The position numbers and the translations under genes were made by a program. A stretch of 64,000 nucleotides of DNA from Winogradskyella aurantiaca (GTDB lineage Bacteria > Bacteroidota > Bacteroidia > Flavobacteriales > Flavobacteriaceae): contig NZ_QKTV01000002.1 of NCBI RefSeq assembly GCF_003362725.1, positions 310,001-374,000 of the forward strand. Direction: 5' to 3'. Below, piece by piece: positions 46,144 through 53,174 of the stretch (position 1 is the first letter of the stretch; each line of letters begins with the position of its first letter). The notes beneath the pieces are model-generated. The model was not told the DNA's origin, did no database searches, and worked only from the letters and a program-made list of their open reading frames with translations.

Positions 46144-46758
46144 ATGAGTGACGGAACAACCTACAAAGCACCTAAAACCAATTCCATGGCTGCTATTAGC
46201 ACCTATGTGGTTATCTCAATCGGTGTTTTTATTTATGGGCTCTTTAAAATTGAATCTACTTTACTTTTTAAGGTAGCTTTACTTATAACTGGCGTCCTAA
46301 TCTTTACCTTGCTTGAGTATATTTTCCATCGATTTGTTTACCATTCTGGCGATGACTATTTAGCCGAAGAGAATTGGCAATACAAGGTTCATGGGGTACA
46401 TCACGTACATCCAACTGATAAAGACCTCTTAGCCATGCCTATCCCATTGGCCATTTTGTTAAGCTCTATATTTTTTGGAATTTTCTGGTTACTAATGGGA
46501 GTGAATACCTTTTTCTTTTGGCCAGGCTTCTTCATTGGATATGCAGCTTATTTATATGTCCACTATATTGTCCATACACATAAACCCCCTTCGAATGCAT
46601 TAAAGATTTTATGGTCGCACCATCATCTGCATCATTATGTATACGATGACAAAGCTTACGGAGTGAGTTCTCCACTATGGGATGTGATATTTGGGACCAT
46701 GCCACCAAAAGGCCAGCCAATTCCCAGACAGAAACGACGAAAGGCGTCAAAGCAATAA
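46144..46758 (+). CDS. Fatty acid hydroxylase-superfamily membrane enzyme
   Basis: 204 residues with about four helices (about 20-40, 45-65, 100-120, 130-145). The histidine boxes are HRFVYH, HGVHHVHP, HYIVHTH and HHHLHHYVYDDKAYGVSSPLWD, which chelate two iron ions. The last box with VSSPLWD is typical of fatty acid 2-hydroxylases and the beta-carotene-hydroxylase side of the superfamily. In flavobacteria the sulfonolipid or sphingolipid-like chains are possible substrates; that is inference. It is followed by a strong terminator. Confidence 0.87.
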   Translation: MSDGTTYKAPKTNSMAAISTYVVISIGVFIYGLFKIESTLLFKVALLITGVLIFTLLEYIFHRFVYHSGDDYLAEENWQYKVHGVHHVHPTDKDLLAMPIPLAILLSSIFFGIFWLLMGVNTFFFWPGFFIGYAAYLYVHYIVHTHKPPSNALKILWSHHHLHHYVYDDKAYGVSSPLWDVIFGTMPPKGQPIPRQKRRKASKQ

Positions 46759-46762
46759 AAAT

Positions 46763-46788
46763 AAAAACCAGCAATTAGCTGGTTTTTT
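46763..46788 (+). terminator. Rho-independent terminator after the fatty acid hydroxylase gene
   Basis: A perfect 9-base stem AAAACCAGC (46764-46772)/GCTGGTTTT (46778-46786) encloses a 5-base loop, and the T run continues to 46788. It lies a few bases after the stop codon and before the DUF1287 gene. Confidence 0.85.
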
Positions 46789-46831
46789 GTTGGCATAAAA
46801 TTTGAAGAGTCTTTATTAAAAGTAACACCCC

Positions 46832-47419
46832 ATGAGATTCAAATTATTTTGCCTTGGTTTCCTTGTTTTTTCTTTTTCAGTGTGCACATCTCAAACGGAT
46901 CCAAGTAAGGAGAAGCTTGTTCAAGGAGCTGTGGCACTTACCAATTCACAAGTTACTTACGACCCTAGTTATTTTTCCATTGCATACCCAAATGGGGATG
47001 TGCCTTCCGATAAAGGAGTGTGTACAGACGTAATCATAAGAGCTTATAGAACTGTAAACATTGATTTGCAACAACTGGTTCATGAAGACATGATAGAGAA
47101 CTTTTCTGCCTATCCAAATATTTGGGGATTAACGCGGCCAGATTCCAATATTGATCATAGACGTGTGCCTAACCTAATGACTTTTTTTTCGAGACATGAA
47201 GCCAACTTGCCAATTACAAATAATCCTTCCGACTACCAACCTGGTGATGTTGTGGCATGGAATCTTGGTGGATCGGTAACCCATATTGGAATTGTAAGTA
47301 ATAAAAAAACTGCTGATAAAAAGAGATATCTCCTTGTCCATAATATTGGCGCCGGTCAGGTTTTAGAAGATTGCCTGTTCTCATATAAAATTATAGGACA
47401 CTACCGCTATCCAAATTGA
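46832..47419 (+). CDS. DUF1287 exported protein
   Basis: 195 residues with a signal peptide (MRFKLFCLGFLVFSFSVCTSQ), possibly a lipoprotein by its Cys. The DUF1287 family shows YFSIAYPNGDVPSDKGVCTDVIIRAYR, NIDHRRVPNLMTFF, YQPGDVVAWNLGG and THIGIVS, and it resembles NlpC/P60-like papain folds with a Cys-His pair (Cys in GVCTD, His in THIGIV). It is expected to act in the periplasm on peptides or cell wall, but the activity is not established. It is monocistronic and ends in the palindrome at 47416. Confidence 0.88.
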   Translation: MRFKLFCLGFLVFSFSVCTSQTDPSKEKLVQGAVALTNSQVTYDPSYFSIAYPNGDVPSDKGVCTDVIIRAYRTVNIDLQQLVHEDMIENFSAYPNIWGLTRPDSNIDHRRVPNLMTFFSRHEANLPITNNPSDYQPGDVVAWNLGGSVTHIGIVSNKKTADKKRYLLVHNIGAGQVLEDCLFSYKIIGHYRYPN

Positions 47420-47517
47420 CTCGAGTCAACGCTTATCACCATACCTCCCCCATTTTAAAATGTTTTATGATACAAATTCACAGTTTCAAGCCGTATCTTT
47501 AGGATAAAATAAGGCTT

Positions 47518-47901
47518 ATGAAACGTCAACTAATAAGTTCTGGATCAACTTTTGAATCCACCATTGGGTATTCTCGTGCCGTCGTTCATGGTAATTGGAT
47601 ATTTATGTCTGGCACCACAGGGTTTGATTATGGAGATATGAGCATCTCTAATGATATTGTTGACCAAACCAGACAATGTTTTGAAAATATTATTACGGCC
47701 TTGAAACAAGCGGATGCCCAATTATCAGATATTGTTCGAGTTACTTACATCGTACCAACCGCCTCAGAATTTGAATTATGCTTGCCAGTGCTGAGAGAGT
47801 ATCTTGGAGATATTAAGCCCGCAGCAACTATGATTTCTGCTGGTTTAGCAGATCCCAGGATGAAAATTGAAATTGAAGTTACCGCCATAAAAAAGCACTA
47901 A
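47518..47901 (+). CDS. RidA-family protein (enamine/imine deaminase)
   Basis: 127 residues. Features: SPVVGYSRAVVHGNWIFMSGTTG-like opening, DQTRQCFENIITALKQADA, DIVRVTYIVPTASEF and the family end PAATMISAGLADPRMKIEIEVTAI, with the Arg that binds the carboxylate in the last block. RidA proteins hydrolyse reactive 2-aminoacrylate-type intermediates that inhibit PLP enzymes. Its stop codon overlaps the ATG of the next gene by one base (TAATG), so the two are linked. Confidence 0.93.
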   Translation: MKRQLISSGSTFESTIGYSRAVVHGNWIFMSGTTGFDYGDMSISNDIVDQTRQCFENIITALKQADAQLSDIVRVTYIVPTASEFELCLPVLREYLGDIKPAATMISAGLADPRMKIEIEVTAIKKH

Positions 47902-48614
47902 TGAAATTTATACAAACAGTTATTCTTTATTGTATGACCTTGATGTTTTGCGTTGTTCAGGCACAAGACTCCGGTCAGTACATTTTTAAGAAGGGGGATT
48001 ATAGCGGGATTGGCAAATGGTATATGGGAAGAGAAATTGCCCATGTCATGGGATACCAAGGAATGACTTGGTTGGAACGCCCAGAACGAGAACAAGAAGA
48101 ACGTACCTCTCTTCTCTTAGAAAACATGGCTTTGGAACCAACTGATATTGTAGCAGATATTGGTGCTGGTTCGGGTTATCATGTTATTAAAATGGCCCCT
48201 CTCGTTAACAATGGGCGTGTTTATGCCGTCGACATTCAGCCAGAAATGCTAGAAGCCATAAAAACGAACCCAAAAGCACGTCCATATTCTAACATCAATC
48301 TGGTACTTGGGTCCACAGAGACCGTTAATCTCCCAGAAAACAGCGTTGATAAAGTCCTAATGGTCGACGTTTATCATGAGTTCAGTTACCCCTATGAAAT
48401 GCTTTTATCCATTAAAAAGGCCTTAAAACCTAATGGAAAAATCTACCTAATTGAATACAGGGGAGAAGACTCTAGCGTCCCCATTAAGCCCCTTCATAAA
48501 ATGACCGAAGCACAGGCAAAAAAGGAATTTGAATCTGCGGGTTTTTCCTTAGAAGTCAATATGGACAATCTACCCTGGCAACATTGTATGGTCTTTGTTA
48601 AAGATGAAAACTAA
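47901..48614 (+). CDS. Class I SAM-dependent methyltransferase with an export signal
   Basis: 237 residues. The first 22 residues (KFIQTVILYCMTLMFCVVQAQ) form a signal peptide, which is unusual for a SAM-dependent enzyme. The mature part begins DSGQYIFKKGDYSGIGKWYMGREI and has SAM motif I DIVADIGAGSGYHVIKMA (about 74-91), VYAVDIQPEMLEA and VDKVLMVDVYHEF. Related secreted or lipoprotein-like methyltransferases occur in Bacteroidota, but their activity outside the cytoplasm is unexplained. It is translationally linked to RidA before it and to a small membrane protein after it. Confidence 0.85.
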   Translation: MKFIQTVILYCMTLMFCVVQAQDSGQYIFKKGDYSGIGKWYMGREIAHVMGYQGMTWLERPEREQEERTSLLLENMALEPTDIVADIGAGSGYHVIKMAPLVNNGRVYAVDIQPEMLEAIKTNPKARPYSNINLVLGSTETVNLPENSVDKVLMVDVYHEFSYPYEMLLSIKKALKPNGKIYLIEYRGEDSSVPIKPLHKMTEAQAKKEFESAGFSLEVNMDNLPWQHCMVFVKDEN

Positions 48615-48871
48615 TGTTTAGACTTTATCTGATTGGGCTGAGTATCCTTGTTACAGCAATTGTAGCCAATGCCATAGTTATAAAACTTGGGTTTAAAACA
48701 TGGTATGATTTTTTAACCCTATTAAATCAAGATATCCCCGCTACGTTTAAAAACCTAGGAGTATTAGATCTTATATGGCTATTTATAGCCTATCCATTTA
48801 TACTTGGATTCGGATATTGGATTGGCGATAAAATCTTCAATATATTACAGACTATTTTTTACAATGGTTAA
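48614..48871 (+). CDS. Small membrane protein, 85 residues
   Basis: 85 residues with two hydrophobic helices (about 5-25 and 50-75) joined by a polar stretch (KTWYDFLTLLNQDIPATFKN). The start overlaps the stop of the methyltransferase gene by one base (TAATG), so it is translated together with it. The sequence ends GDKIFNILQTIFYNG. No family is recognised. The link to the methyltransferase suggests a membrane partner, which is inference only. Confidence 0.7.
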   Translation: MFRLYLIGLSILVTAIVANAIVIKLGFKTWYDFLTLLNQDIPATFKNLGVLDLIWLFIAYPFILGFGYWIGDKIFNILQTIFYNG

Positions 48872-48907
48872 ACCATTTTAAAACCAACTCAAACTTAACA
48901 AATAGTT

Positions 48908-49642
48908 ATGGAAAAAACAGTTACCGAGGCTATAGCCTACAGGCGCTCAACACGAGTGTATACAGATGAACTTATTGACACAGAAAAAGTAAAACAATGT
49001 TTGTATAACGCATCTTTAGCACCAACAAGTAGTAACCTGCAGTTATGGGAGTTTTATCATATTACTAATACAGATAAGCTTAAGGCCATGTCTGAAGCTT
49101 GTTTTAATCAAAATGCTGCTAAAACCGCACAGCAGCTTGTGGTAATCGTTGCTCGCAAGGATCTTTGGAAGCAACGTGCAAAAGCAAATATCAACTTTTT
49201 GAATAGGGCTTTCGATAAACCTAATCTAGAGCCACACTTACTCAAACGTAAAAAACAAGCCACAGATTATTATAAAAAGCTCATTCCAACCATTTATACC
49301 GATTTCCTTGGCATTCTAGGATACCTAAAATTTAGTGTATTCCAACTTATGGGATTATTCAAACCCATTTACAGACAAACTAGACAAAGTGATATGCGCA
49401 TTGTAGCGCATAAAAGTGCAGGTTTAGCCGCCCAAAATTTCATGATAAGTATGGCAGCCATCGGCTATGATACATGCCCTATGGAGGGCAGTGATACCCT
49501 AAGAGTAAAAAGAATTCTTGGACTACCTAGAGGTGCTGAAATTAATATGGTAATTGGTTGCGGCATTAGAGATGAGAAGAAGGGTATTTATGGCCCGAGA
49601 TTTAGAGTGCCTTTTGAAGAGGTTTATCGCGCTGTGAATTAG
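48908..49642 (+). CDS. Nitroreductase-family oxidoreductase
   Basis: 244 residues. The FMN-binding pattern is clear: EAIAYRRSTRVYTDE at the start, SLAPTSSNLQLWEFYHI (about 36-52), VAHKSAGLAAQNFMISMAAIGYDTCPMEG (about 157-185) and VIGCGIRDEKKGIYGPRFRVPFEEV at the end. Enzymes of this family reduce nitro compounds, quinones or flavins with NAD(P)H. A longer middle part (DKPNLEPHLLKRKKQATDYYKKL) distinguishes it from short NfsB types. It is monocistronic. Substrate unknown. Confidence 0.92.
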   Translation: MEKTVTEAIAYRRSTRVYTDELIDTEKVKQCLYNASLAPTSSNLQLWEFYHITNTDKLKAMSEACFNQNAAKTAQQLVVIVARKDLWKQRAKANINFLNRAFDKPNLEPHLLKRKKQATDYYKKLIPTIYTDFLGILGYLKFSVFQLMGLFKPIYRQTRQSDMRIVAHKSAGLAAQNFMISMAAIGYDTCPMEGSDTLRVKRILGLPRGAEINMVIGCGIRDEKKGIYGPRFRVPFEEVYRAVN

Positions 49643-49701
49643 TCTGTTAGTCCCAAATTATAAATTGGTATTAAATTTTAATATCAACTATTCGGCTTAA
49701 T

Positions 49702-49709
49702 TATCTTTG
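49702..49709 (+). promoter_or_regulatory. Putative -7 promoter box (TATCTTTG) of the ABC/DUF3299 operon
   Basis: TATCTTTG fits TAnnTTTG and overlaps an in-frame TTG at 49707. It therefore argues that the ATG at 49716, only 6 bases after the box, is the true start and that the mRNA has almost no leader. No -33 TTG is seen at the normal distance. Confidence 0.4.
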
Positions 49710-49715
49710 TTTACA

Positions 49716-50432
49716 ATGGATACAATTGTCATTAACAATTTAGAATTCCGATGGGAACCAACAGCATCTCCCATCCTCACTATAGATCACTTAAAACTCA
49801 AGAAGAACAGCAGTTTGTTTTTACAAGGGCCTAGTGGCAGCGGAAAAAGTACGCTATTAAGTTTACTGGCCGGGATTTTAGTACCTCAATCAGGTACAAT
49901 TGAAATGTTAGGGCAATCCATCCATCAATTGAGAAGCAAAGAACGTGACAAATTTCGAGCAGACCATGTTGGGTATATTTTTCAGATGTTTAATTTATTA
50001 CCCTACCTGAGTGTCCTTGAAAATGTCACATTGCCCTGTTCCTTTTCAAAATCGAGATTCAAGAAATTAGGTAACTCAGATAAGGCCGTGGAAAAAGAGG
50101 CGTTACGTCTGCTGAATAAATTGGGTTTTAGCGATAAGCAGTTTTTAAATAAGCCAGTTACAGAGCTCAGCCTTGGCCAGCAACAACGCGTCGCGGCTTG
50201 TAGAGCATTGATGGGCAGTCCTGAAATTCTTATCGCCGATGAACCGACCTCGGCCCTTGATGCAGACGCTCAAGAAAACTTCCTCACGCTGCTCAATGAA
50301 GAATGTAAAAAAAATGAAATTACGTTGATTTTCGTAAGTCATGACGAACGCCTGGCACAGCAATTTGATCAAGTGGCTAGGCTAAGAGGAGGTAACATCA
50401 CAGTAGAATCCTTAAAAGGTAAAGTCTTATGA
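49716..50432 (+). CDS. ABC transporter ATP-binding protein
   Basis: 238 residues from the ATG at 49716. Walker A is GPSGSGKSTLLSLLAG (about 35-50), the Q-loop follows at GYIFQMFNLLPYLSV, the signature is ELSLGQQQRVAACRALMG and Walker B is ILIADEPTSALD. This is the LolD/MacB type ATPase for FtsX-fold permeases. The next gene, a permease with a histidine-rich loop, overlaps its stop by 4 bases (ATGA). The unit is followed by a DUF3299 gene, which suggests metal or cell-envelope transport. Confidence 0.9.
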   Translation: MDTIVINNLEFRWEPTASPILTIDHLKLKKNSSLFLQGPSGSGKSTLLSLLAGILVPQSGTIEMLGQSIHQLRSKERDKFRADHVGYIFQMFNLLPYLSVLENVTLPCSFSKSRFKKLGNSDKAVEKEALRLLNKLGFSDKQFLNKPVTELSLGQQQRVAACRALMGSPEILIADEPTSALDADAQENFLTLLNEECKKNEITLIFVSHDERLAQQFDQVARLRGGNITVESLKGKVL

Positions 50433-51862
50433 GGAATACTGTATTTAAACTTGCTATTAAAAGTATCCGTTACAGACGGTCCACCATCTTCTTAAGTATT
50501 TTTTCCATAGCATTAAGCGTCATGCTGCTATTAGGCATTGAGCGCATACGGTCCAAGGTAGAAGAAAGTTTCACGAGTACCATCTCTGGAACCGACTTAA
50601 TTGTGGGGGCTCGTACTGGCAATATCTCATTACTTCTATCTACTGTTTTTCATATTGGAAACGCCTCTCAGAATGTGAGTTGGGAGTCTTATCAAAAGAT
50701 ATCACGTTTACCTCAGGTAGATTGGACCATCCCCATTGCACTAGGGGACTCGCATAAAGGCTATTCCGTAATTGGAACAACCCCTGAGTTTTTCCAGCAT
50801 TTTAAATATTCGGCAGATTTACTTTTATCAACCAGGTCTGGTGAGACCAATATTTCAAACATGTACTGCGTAATTGGGTCTCAGGTGGCCAAAAAGCTAG
50901 GCTATGCAGTTAACGACCCTATCATACTAACGCATGGTATGGGTTCCGAAGACTTTTTAACCCACGAAGACGATCCATTTGAAATTGCGGGCGTACTCGC
51001 CCCAACTGGAACCCCCATTGATAATTCAATTTTAATTTCATTAAGTTCTCTCGACCATATTCACGAAGAGTTTTATCAATACGATAAAAAGAATGTCAAT
51101 GTATTTGGAAACTTCGACTACAAACGCGATCGTTCTGCAGCCCAAGTACAGGAGATAAAGGAACAAAATGAGGGAATAAATCACGAGCATGATCACCCTC
51201 ATGAAAAAGATGGACATAGTCATGACAGCAATACTCAACATGACCACGGGCATGAAGAGGACCATGATCAAGAACATGAAACAGCACATGACCATGATCA
51301 TGGAGAACCAGGGTCTATAACTGGCTTTTTTCTAGGAGTTAAAAACAAATCAGACATCCTAGTACTGCAACGAACCATTAACGAAGAAAAAGACGAAGCT
51401 CTATTAGCTATTCTCCCTGTTGTTACTTTATTGGAACTATGGAACATTATCAACCCTATTGAAAAAATACTGTTGATCATTTCGTTATTGGTACTTATTG
51501 TTTCATTAGGAAGTGTTCTAACCTCCATTATTTCAAGCCTCAACCAAAGACGAAGAGAGATGTCAGTCTTAAGATCAGTAGGAGCACACCCAGGCTATAT
51601 CTTTGGTTTAATTATCATTGAATCAACTGGAATTGTCATCACCGGAATTGTTACGGGCATCATCCTATTGCTTATAGCCTTGGTTATAACCAAACCCATC
51701 TTAGCGCAAAACTTTGGCATGATATTAGAAATTGGTCAGTTTACTCAGGGTGAGTTATTGATCTTAGTCGTTATCTTTGTGGCCGGAATTTTGGTAGGTC
51801 TCATTCCTGCTATCAGTTCATACAGACGTACACTGTCTGACGGATTAACCATTAAAATATAA
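50429..51862 (+). CDS. FtsX/MacB-fold ABC permease with a histidine-rich extracytoplasmic segment
   Basis: 477 residues. One helix (about 20-40) is followed by a large extracytoplasmic domain and three helices near the end (about 345-370, 395-420, 435-460), the LolE/MacB layout. At about residues 252-295 a stretch of 14 histidines mixed with Asp and Glu occurs (NHEHDHPHEKDGHSHDSN, then DHGHEEDHDQEHETAHDHDH), suitable for binding Zn(II), Ni(II) or Cu(II). The rest reads as a normal family member. The overlap with the ATPase gene and the close DUF3299 gene show a three-gene operon. Confidence 0.88.
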   Translation: MRNTVFKLAIKSIRYRRSTIFLSIFSIALSVMLLLGIERIRSKVEESFTSTISGTDLIVGARTGNISLLLSTVFHIGNASQNVSWESYQKISRLPQVDWTIPIALGDSHKGYSVIGTTPEFFQHFKYSADLLLSTRSGETNISNMYCVIGSQVAKKLGYAVNDPIILTHGMGSEDFLTHEDDPFEIAGVLAPTGTPIDNSILISLSSLDHIHEEFYQYDKKNVNVFGNFDYKRDRSAAQVQEIKEQNEGINHEHDHPHEKDGHSHDSNTQHDHGHEEDHDQEHETAHDHDHGEPGSITGFFLGVKNKSDILVLQRTINEEKDEALLAILPVVTLLELWNIINPIEKILLIISLLVLIVSLGSVLTSIISSLNQRRREMSVLRSVGAHPGYIFGLIIIESTGIVITGIVTGIILLLIALVITKPILAQNFGMILEIGQFTQGELLILVVIFVAGILVGLIPAISSYRRTLSDGLTIKI

Positions 51863-51867
51863 TTGTA

Positions 51868-52512
51868 ATGCGAAGCCTATTTCTTATAATATTAATTTCA
51901 ACATTCTCTATACTTGGGGCTCAGGAGGTAAAACTGATCACCTGGAAAGATTTGGAGGCGCCTGTTGATTTTGAGGACCCATATGAAAAACTGGAATTAA
52001 AACAGCTTCAGCAACTTGGAGAACTGGCTTATTATCGAGAAATAGAGGCCATGGACAAGTCTGAACTGACCAAATATGAATTATCGCGCAAAGACAGTAT
52101 AATCAAATGGCTGAAAGCGGATAAAATAGACTATGAGTATTTGTTTGAAATCCGACCAAAGGTGGAGGCGATGCGCGCCAAACGTGGCACAGAACTGAAT
52201 ACAAAACTTAATAACGCCAATATAGAAATTTCAGGTTATTTACTTCCCCTTAATTTTGAACAAGGCAAGGCCAATGAATTCCTATTGGTCCCCTGGGTAG
52301 GTGCCTGTATCCATACACCAGCACCACCCAAAAACCAGATCATCTTTGTTAAAACCAAAGATTGGATGGACGCCGTTGAGCTATTTGATCCTGTTATGCT
52401 ATCGGGAAAACTATCCGTCGAAGAGCAAATATCGGACCTATTCCTTGGGGATGGAACAACCCAAATCAATACCGGCTACAGCATCATTAACGGCACTATT
52501 TTTAAGTTCTAG
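51868..52512 (+). CDS. DUF3299 exported protein
   Basis: 214 residues with a signal peptide (MRSLFLIILISTFSILGAQ). The DUF3299 core is visible near the end: ANIEISGYLLPLNFE, FLLVPWVGACIHTPAPPKNQIIFV and INTGYSIINGTI. A Cys and a His in GACIHTPAP may bind metal. The gene follows the permease by 5 bases. In gammaproteobacteria I recall DUF3299 genes next to ABC permease genes in zinc-regulated clusters; I infer a similar metal-linked role here without proof. Confidence 0.82.
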   Translation: MRSLFLIILISTFSILGAQEVKLITWKDLEAPVDFEDPYEKLELKQLQQLGELAYYREIEAMDKSELTKYELSRKDSIIKWLKADKIDYEYLFEIRPKVEAMRAKRGTELNTKLNNANIEISGYLLPLNFEQGKANEFLLVPWVGACIHTPAPPKNQIIFVKTKDWMDAVELFDPVMLSGKLSVEEQISDLFLGDGTTQINTGYSIINGTIFKF

Positions 52513-52552
52513 GCAATTCTAAGTATCTTGGCATTGGTAAGTTGCCTAAGCA

Positions 52553-53170
52553 ATGATTGAATTTATAACCGAACTCTTTTTAATTTTTGCGGTCATTGAC
52601 CCTATTGGATCTATTCCGGTATACGTTGAGGCAACCAAAAAGTTTGGCCTAGCGGACAAAAAGAAAATTGCCATTCGTTCCTGTGCCATTGCTTTCTTTA
52701 TTCTGCTATTCTTCATTGTTGTGGGGCAGTTTATTTTAGAGGGTATGTCTGTTACGCTGGATGCTTTTCAGATTTCAGGTGGTGTGATTCTCTTTTTATT
52801 TGCCACAACCATGATTTTAGGTGATGGCAAACCCGAACGCGAAAAGAGCAATATTACCAATTACAAACAGGTCACCATATTTCCTATTGCCATTCCGTCT
52901 TTGGCATCTCCAGGAGCCATTTTGACGGTTGTCCTTTTAACAGACAATCATTTGTACTCTATTGGTGAGCAAGGGGTGACCACATTACAAGTGTTGATTA
53001 TTCTAGTCCTCACAGCGGCTATCTTATTGGCTGCTAATTATCTTCAAAAAATCATTGGAGATTACGGAATAACAGTCATTAGTAAGATCATGGGGTTAAT
53101 CCTGGCGGCCTATGCGGTGCAAAGTATCCTTACCGGAATATCGCATTTTTTTGGATTAGTACTCGAATAA
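52553..53170 (+). CDS. MarC-family integral membrane protein
   Basis: 205 residues with six hydrophobic segments. The signature of the MarC/SnatA group is present: LIFAVIDPIGSIPVYVEATKKF, FQISGGVILFLFATTMILG, FPIAIPSLASPGAILTVVLL and the end ISKIMGLILAAYAVQSILTGI. The family was first named for multiple antibiotic resistance, but the resistance role was not confirmed. Amino acid or small-molecule transport has been proposed for some members. The gene lies 40 bases after DUF3299 and converges with dsbD, 4 bases apart. Confidence 0.93.
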   Translation: MIEFITELFLIFAVIDPIGSIPVYVEATKKFGLADKKKIAIRSCAIAFFILLFFIVVGQFILEGMSVTLDAFQISGGVILFLFATTMILGDGKPEREKSNITNYKQVTIFPIAIPSLASPGAILTVVLLTDNHLYSIGEQGVTTLQVLIILVLTAAILLAANYLQKIIGDYGITVISKIMGLILAAYAVQSILTGISHFFGLVLE

Positions 53171-53174
53171 GTAA

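Noticed and set aside
51041-51301. Two minus-strand frames opposite the His-rich part of the ABC permease
   Set aside because: They arise from the repeated CAY codons read on the other strand (Met- and Val-rich or His-rich nonsense) and lack any start context.
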